64,000 bases of DNA, from NCBI RefSeq assembly GCF_004379255.2, contig NC_056049.1, forward strand, positions 10,462,063 through 10,526,062. Reading direction: 5' to 3'. A model generated the notes under the pieces. The model was not told the origin of the DNA and ran no database searches. It saw nothing but the letters and a program-made list of their open reading frames with translations. This DNA comes from Salvia splendens. Lineage: Eukaryota > Streptophyta > Magnoliopsida > Lamiales > Lamiaceae. A program made the translations under genes and the position numbers. Positions 36,257 through 47,623 of this stretch are shown here, in pieces (the first letter of the stretch is position 1; every line of letters starts with the position of its first letter).

Positions 36257-36281
36257 ATGGAGAACGTAGCAAATAACGAAG
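36257..36281 (+). CDS. FAR1/MULE transposase, exon 1
   Basis: The ATG at 36257 opens MENVANNE with one extra base, then a donor GT at 36282. Joined to the acceptor at 47623 it stays in frame (glycine codon, then LYIPVCDDALKP). The leader before it is pyrimidine-rich, as in many plant 5' untranslated regions. The reason for choosing this start is the splice phase; transcript support would be needed. The intron it opens is 11,342 bp long. Confidence 0.55.
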
Positions 36282-36457
36282 GTAACAATCATTATCTATT
36301 ATTTAGCTTATTGATTGTGTTCATATTTTATTTTATTGATTGTTTTGATTCATGTATTGAATTTGATTTTTGATGAATATTAGTTGTCGATTGGTTTATG
36401 TTTCTGATGTACTGAAATTCTTATTTAATTAAATTATGTATTGCCGTTTTTGTGTTA

Positions 36458-38146
36458 AGATGATAGTTTTGGCTTATAAATTTTAGGTTTGCATCATAAA
36501 ATGATAGTTTTGCCGGATACAATGATATTCTGAGTTGATAGTTTTTGGTGTATAAAATGACATTTTTTTAATAAAATGATATTTTTACCTGATAAAATGA
36601 TAATCTAAGCGGATAAAATGACAGAAAGCTTATAAAAATGATAGTTTAGCTGGAGAAATTGCATATAAGCTAATAAAATGATACTTTAACGTGACAAAAT
36701 GACATAAAACTAATAAAATGATAGTTTTTGCCGGATAGAAAGATACTTTCAGCCGATAGAATGATAGTTTTGTCGGGTAGAATGATACTTTCAGCCGATA
36801 GAATGATAGGTATTTTTGGTGTATAAAATGACATTTTTGTTTAATAAAATGATACTTTTACCTGATAAAATGATAATCTAAGTGGTTAAAATGACAGTAA
36901 GCTTATAAAAATGATAGTTTAGTTAGGGAAATTGCATATAAGCTGATAAAATGATACTTTAACGTGACAAAATGACATAAAACTGATAAAATGATAGTTT
37001 TGCCGGATAGAATGATACTTTCAGCCGATAGAATGATAGTTTTGCTGGGTAGAATGATACTGTCAGCCGATAGAATGATAGGTATTTTTGGTGTATAAAA
37101 TGACATTTTTTTTTAATAAAATGATACTTTTACCTGATAAAATGATAATCTAAGTGGTTAATATGACAGTAAGCTTATAAAAATGATAGTTTAGCTGGAG
37201 AAATTGCATATAAGCTGATAAAATGATACTTTAACGTGACAAAATGACATAAAACTAATAAAATGATAGTTTTGCCGGATAGAATGATACTTTCAGCCGA
37301 TAGAATGATAGTTTTGCCGGGTAGAATGATACTTTCAGCCGATAGAATTATAAGTATTTTTATTGTATAAAATGACATTTTTGTTCAATAAAATGATACT
37401 TTTACCTGATAAAATGATAATCTAAGCGGATAAAATGACAGTAAGCTTATAAAAATGATAGTTTAGCTGGAGAAATTGCATATAAGCTGATAAAATGATA
37501 CTTTAACGTGACAAAATGACATAAAACTGATAGAATGATACTTTTGCCGGATAGAATGATACTTCCAGCCGATAGAATGATAGTTTTGTCGGGCAGAATG
37601 ATACTTTCAGCCGATAGAATGATAGGTATTTTTGGTGTATAAAATGACATTTTTGTTTAATAAAATGATACTTTTACCTGATAAAATGATAATCTAAGCG
37701 GATAAAATGACGGTAAGCTTATAAAAATGATAGTTTAGCTGGTGAAATTGCATATAAGCTGATAAAACGATACTTTAACGTGACAAAATGACATAAAACT
37801 GATAAAATGATAGTTTTGCCGGATAGAATGATACTTCCAGCCGATAGAATGATAGTTTTGCCGGGTAGAATGATACTTTCAGCCGATAGAATGATAGGTA
37901 TTTTTGGTGTATAAAATGACATTTTTTTAATAAAATGATACTTTTACCTGATAAAATGATAATCTAAGCGGATAAAATGACGATAAGCTTATAAAAATGA
38001 TAGTTTAGCTGGAGAAATTGCATATAAGCTGATAAAATGATACTTTAACGTGACAAAATGACATAAAACTGAAAAAATGATAGTTTTGCCGGATAGAATG
38101 ATACTTTCAGCCGATAGAATGATAGTTTTGCCGGGTAGAATGATAC
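36458..38146 (+). repeat. Intron 1 minisatellite, forward block
   Basis: Units of roughly 20-22 bp around ATAAAATGATA or ATAGAATGATA, with linkers such as GTTTTGCCGG, CTTTCAGCCG and CTTTAACGTGAC, form a higher-order repeat of 272 bp. Identical points recur at 36903, 37175, 37447 and 37719, exactly 272 apart. There is no coding role; minus-strand frames through it are an artefact of the repeat lacking stops. Confidence 0.9.
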
Positions 38147-38498
38147 AAAAATACCTATCATTCTATCGGCTGAAAGTATCATTCTACCCGGGATAACTAT
38201 CATTCTATCGGCTGAAAGTATCATTCTATCCGGAAAAACTATCATTTTATTAGTTTTATGTCATTTTGTCACGTTAAAGTATCATTTTATCAGCTTATAT
38301 GCAATTTCTCCAGCTAAACTATCATTTTTATAAGCTTACTGTCATTTTAACCGCATAGATTATCATTTTATCAGGTAAAAGTATCATTTTATTAAAAAAA
38401 ATATCATTTTATACACCAAAAATACCTATCATTCTATCGGCTGAAAGTATCATTCTACCCGGCAAAACTATCATTCTACCCGACAAAACTATCATTCC
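38147..38498 (-). repeat. Intron 1 minisatellite, inverted block
   Basis: The same units run in reverse from 38147 (AAAAATACCTATCATTCTAT) to the start of the virus copy. The switch point has almost no spacer, so it forms a long perfect-looking hairpin with the preceding block. Confidence 0.9.
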
Positions 38499-38542
38499 AA
38501 GTTTGATGATTCAAAGCTATCAAACGATAACCTGGTTGAAGA

Positions 38543-38556
38543 TGGTATCAGAGCCA
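38543..38556 (+). promoter_or_regulatory. tRNA-iMet primer-binding site, left copy
   Basis: TGGTATCAGAGCCA, the standard caulimovirid minus-strand primer site and the usual zero point of the circular map. The right copy is at 46348-46361. Confidence 0.9.
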
Positions 38557-38801
38557 TTTTAATGGCGGTAATGGATGTTATTAGACCTATAAATTCAACT
38601 GTCTTAATACTCGAGACTGAGATGATCAGATTATCCTTAGGAATAAACTTAGTCAAAGAAACGTTGGAATTCAGGTTTGGCAAGCTTGTAAGACGGTTGG
38701 TAAGCCTTAAGTTTAGGTGTTCCACGCATAGTGTTCCCCTGCGACCAGTTTCTTAGATCTAAACCAACTCCTAATCTTAATCTCTATCCCTCTTTTTGAG
38801 T

Positions 38802-40304
38802 ATGGCCAGTAAGTTTAGAAGTCTTTTAGGACCCAAAACCAAAAATAAAATGGATAAGAATATAGTTTTGAGTAATGAAACTTATGCTCCTATTAATTAT
38901 TCAAACCGGAGTATTCCTGAAGAAAAAGTAGAAAATTTCTATGACATAAGTCTGTTTGATTTCAGGATAGCTTTCTCCATTAGAACTCATGAAGAAACTA
39001 GGAGTATTTTGCAAAAATCTGAAAGTTTCCCTCTTCTCAAAGAAGAATCCATAAAAAGATATAGAGAACAAAAATATAGATTTGCCCATTTTGGGCTTGC
39101 TCAAGTTGCGGTTAAGCCTCTTGTTCATATAGGAGTTGATACCCCTATATATATTGTTCTTAGGGACAAAAGATTAAAAAATTACAAAACTTCTATACTA
39201 GCTATGGTTCAAACTAATATTTGTAATGACCCAATACACTTTAATTGCTCTCCAAATTTCTCTGTAGATCTGACAGATCCTATGATTCTTGAATCCCTTG
39301 TTCTTGATGTTCAAATACAGGGAGATGAGTTTCATCCCTGCAAAAATTTTGCTATCATGTTTAGAGTTTATCTTAGACTTATGTCGTCTAACTTAAATCC
39401 TAAATTTAGTAAAAATCCCTTTTCAAAAGGAGAAACTATCCTTTTACAAGTAGATGCTGAGCAACCCACAACTTATACCCCCAAACGTCTCAAATGGGAT
39501 GAAATGACCATTCCAAATCAATTTATCATAAAAGAACCTCAAGCCCCAAGGAATATTGAAAGAACAGAACCATCTCAAATAATTGAAGAACTAGATGGTA
39601 CTATAACTGTTAAATTTAATAGGACAAATTCTTTTTCAAATTTTAGAAATAATAGAAGTTTTAGTTATGAAAGTAGTAGAGCTTCCTGTTCTGATATGCC
39701 AAGCACGTCGGAAAGAAATTGGACTTTCAAAACTCCCATACCTCAACCAAATTTAACTGTCGAGGAAAATACAAGTGACCCTTACTCACCTACTAGAAGT
39801 ACTATGGTTATAACTTTTAATAAAGAATTCAAACCTGATATGGTTTATTTAAACAAAGAATTAAACAATCCTTGCTATAAAGAAAAAGAAAAATGGTTCA
39901 ATAAATTAAACATTAAAGTTAAAAATAAAATAAGAGATGAATGGATGAAAGAAATGATAAGAATTAAAACTAATTTCCTTTTCTATGATTTCATTGCTAT
40001 ATACCTATCTTCAGAAGGATGGCATGATTGTTTTAAAAAACCAACTATTGAAGTCGGCTCAAACCTTATGAGAAAATGGTGTTCCTTTGAAAATAATGAT
40101 ATTTTTACAGCGATTCATCCTCCTCTTCAATCCTTAAAAATACAAACTTCTAAAGGAGAAATTATTGCTGACCCTTTCAAACGAACTAAGGTAAATGACC
40201 CTGAAGAAAATAGAGAATTCCGAAAAATCATTCAACAAAATAATTATGCTAACCAGGCTCGTCATACTATTGCAAATCAATTAGATACTATTTTTTTCAA
40301 ATAA
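38802..40304 (+). pseudogene. Caulimovirid movement protein region
   Basis: About 500 codons from the ATG at 38802. The centre (residues about 40-230) has the pattern of the 30K movement protein superfamily, with alternating beta strands and LVLDVQIQGDEF containing the conserved Asp. Movement proteins modify plasmodesmata for cell-to-cell spread. The C-terminal third is Ser/Asn-rich. The frame stops at TAA 40302-40304 just after a run of seven T, and coding resumes in another frame, so the break is probably a one-base change in that run. Confidence 0.8.
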
Positions 40305-43300
40305 CCTCCCTGCTAGCAGACAAAGTATCCTTAATGATACTTCCAAACCTTTTTTCAAAAGTAATGAAATTCTAAAAAATAAGAATATTTCCTTTAATTC
40401 AAAAACTGAGAACATTCTTAAAAAACTCTCTGAAAACCTTGGCGAATCAAGTAAGCCAACTACAAATGTTATTCATGAAAGCCATGAGTCGAGTACTGAG
40501 CAATCAAGCTACTCTTCATCTGAAAAGGAAGATAATTTTGTTAAAAAATTAGAAGATGTTTTCAAAGAGTCTAATAACTCCCCTCTCAAAATAAATAAAA
40601 TCTTCAAAGGGAAAAAATTTAACAGCAGTAAACCTTATTATAATAGACCTTCGCCGGCAGACTTACTCTACGAAGAAAGAGGTCAATTTCATATATCCAG
40701 TTATGACGGAACTTCAATAACTGAATGGAATATTGATGGAAAACCTGAATATGAAATTCTCAATACCTTACAAGAAATGGGAATGGCAAAGATGGCGTAT
40801 AGATACGCAGGTATTTCTGAAAAAGAAGCTTGTGTCCTCCTTGTTAATGGCTTTACAGGTCAACTTAAAAATTGGTGGGATAACGCTTTAAGTTTGGAAA
40901 GCAAAGAAGAAATTCTTAATCATGTTGTTAATATTGAAGATCAAGATGGAGATATACAAGAAGCAAGCGATGCTTGTGACTTTCTTGTTGTCACCATTTC
41001 TATGTATTTCGTAGGAAATCCTAGGGAAGAGTATAATAGCTCTTCTATGGTTTTAAACAACCTTAGATGTCCTTCCTTATCTGATTACAGATGGTACAAA
41101 GATGTCTTTCTAACTCATGTCCTCAAAAGAAGTGATTGTAACCAAGCCTTCTGGAAAGAAAGATTCATAGCAGGATTACCTAAACTTTTTAGTGAAAGAA
41201 TAATATAAAAACTCAAAGATGATATTAAATCCGAAAACATCCCTTTCGAAAATATAACGTTTGGCCAATTATTTGCTTTTGTCAAAAAAGAAGGACTAGC
41301 CCTTTGTATGGAAATAAAAATACAGGACAAATATAGAAAAGACAAACAAAAGGAGAAAAATGAATTAGGATGTTTCTGTGAAATGTTCGGGATCGAAAAA
41401 ATTGAAGCTCCTTCTTCTAAGATCAAAAAGAAAACTCAAAAATTCAAAAAAGAATCACAAAGGCAAGATAATTATAAAACACCTCAAGGTAATTTTAGAA
41501 GAACAAAGCCTACAAGAAAATTTAAACCAGTTAATAATAAAGATAGAAATGAAATAAAATGTTGGTATTGCAAAAAATCGGGACACACTGAAGACCAGTG
41601 TTGGAAGAAAAAGAAGAAAAACATCAGGTTATTAAGTAAACAAATTAATAACATGTTAAGAGAAGAAAATAATTCCTCAAACTCTGGAAGTGAGTCAGAA
41701 ATTGAAGAAATTCAAAACATTTCTGAAAGTAGTAATTACCATAGTAGTGTTGAAAATGAAAAGGATATTTGCAAAATTTGCATCAATGCTATTTCTAAAG
41801 AAAATAAAGAGGCTATTCTTGATCCCGTCCACCAAATTCCTGACAATGAAACAAGGGATGAATATCTTAAGAAGTTAAAAGATTTAATTCTTGAGGAACC
41901 TTCTACTTCCAAAAAGATTAATATCAAGGAACAATTCAGTTTAAACAAACTATGGGATAAATATCCTTATCAAAGTATATCCAAACAAATAACGACAAAG
42001 GACCTCCAGAGCGAGATTAACAATCTTAAGAAACAAATTAATAAAGAATTTTATGAATTAAAAGAAAAGAATTTTGAGTTGGAAACAAGACTTTCGGTCA
42101 TTGAGAATAATGCAGAAGTAAATAATTGGGAAAATCAGGAACAAGATTCAGCAAATAACTCCTTAAAGGTCATCCAAGAGGTAATTTATCAAAAATGGCA
42201 TGTTAGCATAACTCTTGTTATAAATAATTTCAAAACTAATATTATGGCTTTGGTTGACTCAGGAGCTGATCATAACATAATCAGAGAAGGAATTGTTCCT
42301 ACTAAATATTGTGATAAAACCAAAGAAAAACTTTATACGGCCAATAATAACCCTTTAAGAATTAGATACAAACTCTCCAAAGCCCATATCTGTAATGAAG
42401 GATATTGTTTCAAAAATATTTTCACAATTGTTGAAGATATTACTTATAATATGATCCTAGAAACATCCTTCCTAACTCAAATCTATCCCTTCTATGTTGA
42501 TGATAATGACATCACTACCAATGTCCAAGGAAGAAAAATAAAATTTAAATTCATTTCTCCTATTCTAAAACAAGAAATCCTTAATCTTCAAAATAGCTCT
42601 ATTTTTAGACAAATCAATAACATAACCCAAAAACAAAAACAGATAAGCTATTTAAAAGAAGAAATTCCTTTCCAAAGGATTAAAGAGCAACTTGAAACTC
42701 TTAAAATTATTTCAAAAATTAAAGAAATAGAAGACAATTTTATCCAAAAGGTTTGTAATGAAGTGCCCAATGCTTTCTGGGAAAGAAAACATCATGTGAT
42801 TTATCTACCTTATGAAGAAGGTTTTCATGAAAGTACGATTCCTAGGAAATCAAGGCCCATTCAAATGAACCAAGAACTTCTTGAAGTTTGTAAGAAAGAA
42901 ATTAAAGACTTATTAGATAAAAAACTTATTAGGTCTTCAAATTCTCCATGGAGCTGTTCAGTTTTTTATGTTATGAAACAGGCAGAATTAGAAAGAGGAG
43001 CTCCCAGACTGGTTATTAATTACAAACCTCTCAATGCGGTATTACAATGGATTAGACATCCAATCCCGAATAAAAGAGACCTCATAAATAGACTTTATAG
43101 TTCCAAAATATTTTCCAAATTCGATCTTAAGTCAGGATTCTGGCAAATTCAAATTGCTGAGAAGGATAGATATAAGACAGCTTTCACAGTTCCCTTTGGA
43201 CATTATGAATGGAATGTAATGCCCTTTGGGTTAAAAAATGCCCCCTCTGAATTCCAAACGATCATGAATGACATTTTAAATCCATATAGTCAATTCTGCA

Positions 43301-43386
43301 TTGTCTACATTGATGATGTTCTCGTTTTTTCTCAAGATCTTGATCAGCACATAAGACATTTAGGAATTTTCCTAAAGACTATATAG
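40305..43386 (+). pseudogene. Caulimovirid coat protein, protease and RT region
   Basis: One frame with a stop at 41206-41208 in the coat region. The first 130 codons are Ser/Lys/Asn-rich, then a capsid-like helical part with WWDNAL. A CCHC zinc knuckle (CWYCKKSGHTEDQC) lies at 41560-41601. After a Lys/Glu-rich coiled stretch the aspartic protease has DSGADH (42256 onwards). The RT carries FDLKSGFWQI, PFGLKNAP and the active site YIDD at 43306-43317. It ends at TAG 43384-43386. These parts pack and copy the viral DNA. Confidence 0.88.
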
Positions 43387-44178
43387 AAAAATGGTTTAGT
43401 CCTCTCCACCCCAAAGATGAAACTCTTTCAAACCAATATTAGGTTCGTAGGTTACGAGATTGACAAAGGGACCTTTAGACCCATCAGCAGGTCTATTACC
43501 TTCACAGACAAATTTCCTGATGAAATTAAAGACAAAACCCAATTACAAAGGTTCTTAGGATGTTTGAACTACATCTCAGATTTCTTTCCCAACCTTAGAG
43601 AAACATGTAAACCTCTTTATCAAAGGCTTAAGAAAAACCCCTCAAATTGGACAGAAGAACATACTAATGTTGTCAAAACTATCAAACAACAAGTCAAGAC
43701 TCTTCCATGTCTTGGCATACCCAATCCAGAAGCCTTTATGATTATAGAAACAGACGCTTCAAACATTGGCTATGGAGGAATTTTAAAACAAAGATTAGGT
43801 TCAAAAGAAAATCTTGTCAGATACCATTCTGGTATCTGGAATAATGCACAAATAAATTATTCCGTTATTATGAAAGAAATCTTATCCATAGTTCTTTGCA
43901 TCCAAAAATTCCAAGATGACCTTTACAACAAAAAATTCTTAATAAGGATTGATTGCAAATCCGCAAAAGAAGTCCTTACCAAAGACGTCCAAAATATTGT
44001 TTCAAAACACATCTTTGCCAGATGGCAAGCCATTTTATCTGTATTTGATTTTGAAATTGAGTTTATTAGAGGAGAAAATAATTCTCTACCTGACTTTCTA
44101 ACTAGAGAATTTCTTCAAGGTCACAATGAAGAAATTCAAGAGCCTCTAGGACATCTAGGTCACAATGACAGACTCTAG
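43387..44178 (+). pseudogene. Caulimovirid RT thumb and RNase H region
   Basis: This continues the same frame after the TAG. It includes FVGYEIDKG and LQRFLGCLNYISDF, then RNase H with catalytic residues in IIETDAS (Asp), MKEILSI (Glu) and IRIDCKSAKEV (Asp). It ends at 44178, overlapping the next frame by 14 bp. Confidence 0.88.
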
Positions 44179-45334
44179 GACATCCAAGAGACAAAGTATC
44201 AAAGACTATGAAGTCTTCCCTTCAAAAGCCTTGGTCTCTTCCTCGACCCCAACAACTCCTCAAAAACCCAATCAAATTCTTTCTAACAGGTTTTCCCCTC
44301 TTCAAAACGCCCTCGAAATACCTTATAAAACCGCTCTTACCTCAAATATTCCGAAATCCACTAATATTCAAATACCAAACATGCCTGACCAGTTCAAATA
44401 CTTTCCTAAAGATTGGCGTGAAGATTGTGGGATGACTCCTTACTCTGAGTTTCCTGCCAAACCCTCTCAAATTGATTTCATAAGAAACCGGTTTCCAAAT
44501 ACTTCCCAATTCTGGGAATCGGATGATTGTTTAAAAGATCAGAAGTATTATGAGTTTATTTTAATTGACTCTGACTCAGTTGAAATAACTCATATTTACA
44601 ACAGATCCAAAGAAATTGAGTATTCCAAATGCATTATCAAAAGAGTCCTTACCACAACCACTTTTGGTGGCCTCAATGAGTTCAAAATTTTTAACCACCC
44701 AGCTCAAGGGTACAATTATATCGATTATAAGAATGCCTGGTTCAGAGCTTTCTTATTGAGATATTATAATCACTCTTGGTCCATAAGCTTTCATCATAAT
44801 TATGAAAAACAATTCCCTGTTTGGTTCCCCGATTGGTGGAGGAAAATGGAATCTTTAATCCAAATTCTCCCTTCTGATGTTCAACAATGGTTTCATACTT
44901 TTGCTGAATATTCTACTCTCAAAAATTTCCAGAAATTCATCATGTTCCATGCGGAATTCAAAGTCCCTTGGATCTTTTCCTGGGATTTCAATTTTGAAAA
45001 AATCTTTGCAGATCCTACTCCTTTCTCCTTGACAAGGGTCTATAAAGTTAAATGGTGGGCTAAGTTCCAAAATCATATTGGAGGTGAATCTGCTGTCAAA
45101 CAATTTTTTACCACTGGTGAAAAAGTGATTTTCGAAAAGGACAACAAAGAGAAAAGCAAGGCAGAAAGAACAAAGAAGGCCAGTACCTCGGAGCCAAATG
45201 ATTTTCTGAAAAACCTTCTAGAACATATCAAGAAAGACTGCTTTGAATTTATGGCCCAAAAGTCTGTCTCTTCAAAGTCTGAAGAATCGGTCTCTTCTGA
45301 TCCTATTGGGGGTCAAGACCCCTTTGATTTTTGA
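44165..45334 (+). CDS. Caulimovirid second large frame, function unknown
   Basis: An intact 389-codon frame from the ATG at 44165. The N-terminal 80 residues are Ser/Pro/Thr-rich. The centre is aromatic (DWREDCGM, YNYIDYKNAWFRAFLLRYY, WFPDWWRKME). The C-terminus is Lys/Glu- then Ser-rich. I see no zinc finger or catalytic motif. By position it could correspond to the transactivator/viroplasmin frame of other caulimovirids or to the unknown second frame of florendoviruses; neither is shown by sequence. It overlaps its neighbours at both ends. Confidence 0.75.
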   Translation: MTDSRTSKRQSIKDYEVFPSKALVSSSTPTTPQKPNQILSNRFSPLQNALEIPYKTALTSNIPKSTNIQIPNMPDQFKYFPKDWREDCGMTPYSEFPAKPSQIDFIRNRFPNTSQFWESDDCLKDQKYYEFILIDSDSVEITHIYNRSKEIEYSKCIIKRVLTTTTFGGLNEFKIFNHPAQGYNYIDYKNAWFRAFLLRYYNHSWSISFHHNYEKQFPVWFPDWWRKMESLIQILPSDVQQWFHTFAEYSTLKNFQKFIMFHAEFKVPWIFSWDFNFEKIFADPTPFSLTRVYKVKWWAKFQNHIGGESAVKQFFTTGEKVIFEKDNKEKSKAERTKKASTSEPNDFLKNLLEHIKKDCFEFMAQKSVSSKSEESVSSDPIGGQDPFDF

Positions 45335-45579
45335 TGACAGGTTTCTTTAAAAAGAAGAATACTGAAGCCTATTCTAGGTTTCTCATTGATAATATCAAGA
45401 TTGATACCGAAATGATTATCTCCCTTTCAGAGATTGCAAAGATTGTTCTTGAAGTACCTTCGGAAGAAGTGGATTTTCCATTTCTTAGAGAAACCATTGA
45501 TGACATTTTTCATAGAGTCAATAGAATCAAAAGAATGAAAAGAACTCTCAAAATTATCTCCATTATTACTGCAGCCTGA
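45331..45579 (+). CDS. Small caulimovirid frame A
   Basis: Eighty-two codons. The start overlaps the stop of the preceding frame in ATGA (45331-45334). The product is Lys/Ile/Glu-rich and probably mostly helical (DDIFHRVNRIKRMKRTLK). The tight overlap suggests coupled translation. No family is recognised. Confidence 0.55.
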   Translation: MMTGFFKKKNTEAYSRFLIDNIKIDTEMIISLSEIAKIVLEVPSEEVDFPFLRETIDDIFHRVNRIKRMKRTLKIISIITAA

Positions 45580-45582
45580 CCA

Positions 45583-45801
45583 ATGCATCCTTTTCAAATA
45601 TTCGATTTTAGATCAGAACTCAGATGGCTCCAGGCAGCAATTCTTAATGAAGAAAGATGTTTGGAAGAAATGTACAAATACCGAATGAGAAGAAGTCATC
45701 ATATGGATTTCTACCATAATAATGAAGAATGGAGACGTTGTCAATACATCAAGTATTGTAAAAACAAGATTCGGCGAATTAACATCATATTGGCTGCATG
45801 A
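45583..45801 (+). CDS. Small caulimovirid frame B
   Basis: Seventy-two codons, starting three bases after the preceding stop. The protein is basic and rich in Arg, Tyr and Trp (EMYKYRMRRSHH, KYCKNKIRRIN). Short basic last frames occur in several caulimovirids, but I do not recognise a family. It could be spurious, though the spacing argues for a real gene. Confidence 0.5.
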   Translation: MHPFQIFDFRSELRWLQAAILNEERCLEEMYKYRMRRSHHMDFYHNNEEWRRCQYIKYCKNKIRRINIILAA

Positions 45802-45899
45802 TTGCTTCATGAGCCACCTTCTTCAAAAGCTCTCTCCTCAAAAGTCAAGAATGACGGATACTCCAGAAGAAATCACCACGTAGCCACTCTTTTGTAAAT

Positions 45900-46130
45900 A
45901 ACTGTTTGTAATAGTTGTTCCACTATGTAAATTATTGTGTTTTACGTCACTGCTTACGTTTCTGTAAGATACTGTACTCCTATGTAGCCAGGGTTGTTGG
46001 CTATAAATAAGAGGTTTTCTAGGAAGAAAAGTACACCGGTTACTGATCTCAGAACCATTGCTCTTCTCCCTCCTTCCCTCTACTACCTCGAAGTTTTAAT
46101 CCAAAGTTAGTTTTCAAAATCTCTTTACTT
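45900..46130 (+). promoter_or_regulatory. Caulimovirid promoter and leader
   Basis: The TATA box is CTATAAATAA (46001-46010). Upstream, TTTTACGTCACTGCTTACG (about 45939-45957) resembles the paired ACGTCA sites (as-1 type) of pararetrovirus promoters. Pyrimidine-rich leader sequence follows, then the right primer site. In a circular genome this drives the genome-length RNA. Confidence 0.7.
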
Positions 46131-46303
46131 TCATTATGTTTTCTTTCATTATGCAAAATATTTTCAATATGTCTTTCATACTGTTTAATAACGGAATAAT
46201 TTATCATAACATTTTAATCACAAACCATACGGTTCTGACCAATACGTTATTACACAACAAGGCTTCTGCCAATACGTGTTCTAACAACAAGGTTTTAACC
46301 AAC

Positions 46304-46438
46304 AAGTTTGATGATTCAAAGCTATCAAAAGATAACCTAGTTGAAGATGGTATCAGAGCCATTTTAAGGGCGGTAATGGATGTTATTAGACCTATAAATT
46401 CAACTGTCTTAATACTCGAGACTGAGATGATCAGATTA
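46304..46438 (+). repeat. Terminal redundancy of the caulimovirid copy
   Basis: This is the direct repeat of 38499-38633 with a few differences (for example AAGG versus AATGG after the primer site). It includes the second primer site, TGGTATCAGAGCCA at 46348-46361. It shows that the integrated molecule was circularly permuted or concatemeric and not a truncated linear piece. Confidence 0.88.
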
Positions 46439-47620
46439 AGCTGATAAAATGATACTTTAACGTGACAAAATGACATAAAACTGACAAAATGATAGTTTTG
46501 CCAGATAGAATGATACTTTCAGCCGATAGAATGATAGTTTTGCCGGGTAGAATGATACTTTCAGCCGATAGAATGATAAGTATTTTTGGTGTATAAAATG
46601 GCATTTTTGTTTAATAAAATGATACTTTTACCTGATAAAATGATAATCTAAGCGGATAAAATGACAGTAAGCTTATAAAAATGATAGTTTAGCTGGAGAA
46701 ATTGCATATAAGCTGATAAAATGATACTTTAACGTGACAAAATGACATAAAAATGACAAAATGATAGTTTTGCCGGGTAGAATGATACTTTCAGCCGAGA
46801 GAATGATAGGTATTTTTGATGTATAAAATGACATTTTTGTTTAATAAAATGATACTTTTACCTGATAAAATGATAATCTAAGTGGATAAAATGACGGTAA
46901 GCTTATAAAAATGATGGTTTAGCTGAAGAAATTGCATATAAGCTGATAAAATGATACTTTAACGTGACAAAATGACATAAAACTAATAAAATGATAGTTT
47001 TGCCGGATAGAATTATACTTTCAGCCGATAGAATGATAGTTTTGCCGGGTAGAATGATACTTTCAGCCGATAGAATGATAGGTAGTTTTGGTGTATAAAA
47101 TGACATTTTTGTTTAATAAAATGATACTTTTACCCGATAAAATGATAATCTAAGCGGATAAAATGACAGTAAGCTTATAAAAATGATAGTTTAGCTGGAG
47201 AAATTGCATATAAGCTGATAAAATGATACTTTAACGTGACAAAATGACATAAAACTGATAAAATGATAGTTTTGACGGATAGAATGATACTTTCAGCCGA
47301 TAGAATGATAGTTTTGCCGGGTAGAATGATACTTTCAGCCGATAGAATGATAGGTATTTTTGGTGTATAAAATGACATTTTTGTTTAATAAAATGATACT
47401 TTTACCTGATAAAATGATAATCTAAGCGGATAAAATGACGGTAAGCTTATAAAAATGATAGTTTAGCTGAAGAAATTGCATATAAGCTGATAAAATGATA
47501 CTTTAACGTGACAAAATGACATAAAACTGACAAAATGACATAAAAATGATAGTTTCTGATGATAGATTTTCCTGATAAAATAATACTCTGAGTTGATAAA
47601 ATGATACTTTTACTGATTTG
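46439..47620 (+). repeat. Intron 1 minisatellite, right block
   Basis: The same 272-bp higher-order repeat as 36458-38146 (matching points at 46903, 47175 and 47447). It ends with a shorter variant and then the splice acceptor ACTGATTTGTAG (47612-47623). Confidence 0.9.
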
Positions 47621-47623
47621 TAG

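Larger units (their letters stand above)
38499..46438 (+). mobile_element. Endogenous caulimovirid (pararetrovirus) copy
   Basis: This old viral copy is a little longer than one circular genome: 38499-38633 is repeated at 46304-46438, giving a unit of 7805 bp. Each end has a tRNA-iMet primer site. Order is movement protein, coat protein with zinc knuckle, protease, RT, RNase H, then three further frames, then a TATA promoter. The copy is damaged by a one-base frame shift at a T-run near 40291-40298, a stop at 41206-41208 and a stop at 43384-43386. Both flanks are the ATAAAATGATA minisatellite. The genus is not assigned; a polyprotein followed by a separate unknown frame recalls florendovirus-like endogenous viruses. 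It lies in sense within intron 1 of the MULE transposase. Confidence 0.92.

Noticed and set aside
36903..37922. A series of 67-codon minus-strand frames with a repeated IILSAESIIL pattern
   Set aside because: They lie exactly in the 272-bp minisatellite and recur with its period. The unit simply lacks stops in that frame; there is no gene signal. The same applies at 46903-47662, 54218-54523 and 60968-61694.
40305..41208. Programmed frameshift between movement and coat regions of the caulimovirid
   Set aside because: The T-run could look like a slippery site, but related caulimovirids usually have an uninterrupted frame, and further nonsense changes downstream show that the copy is decayed. 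Simple mutation is more likely.
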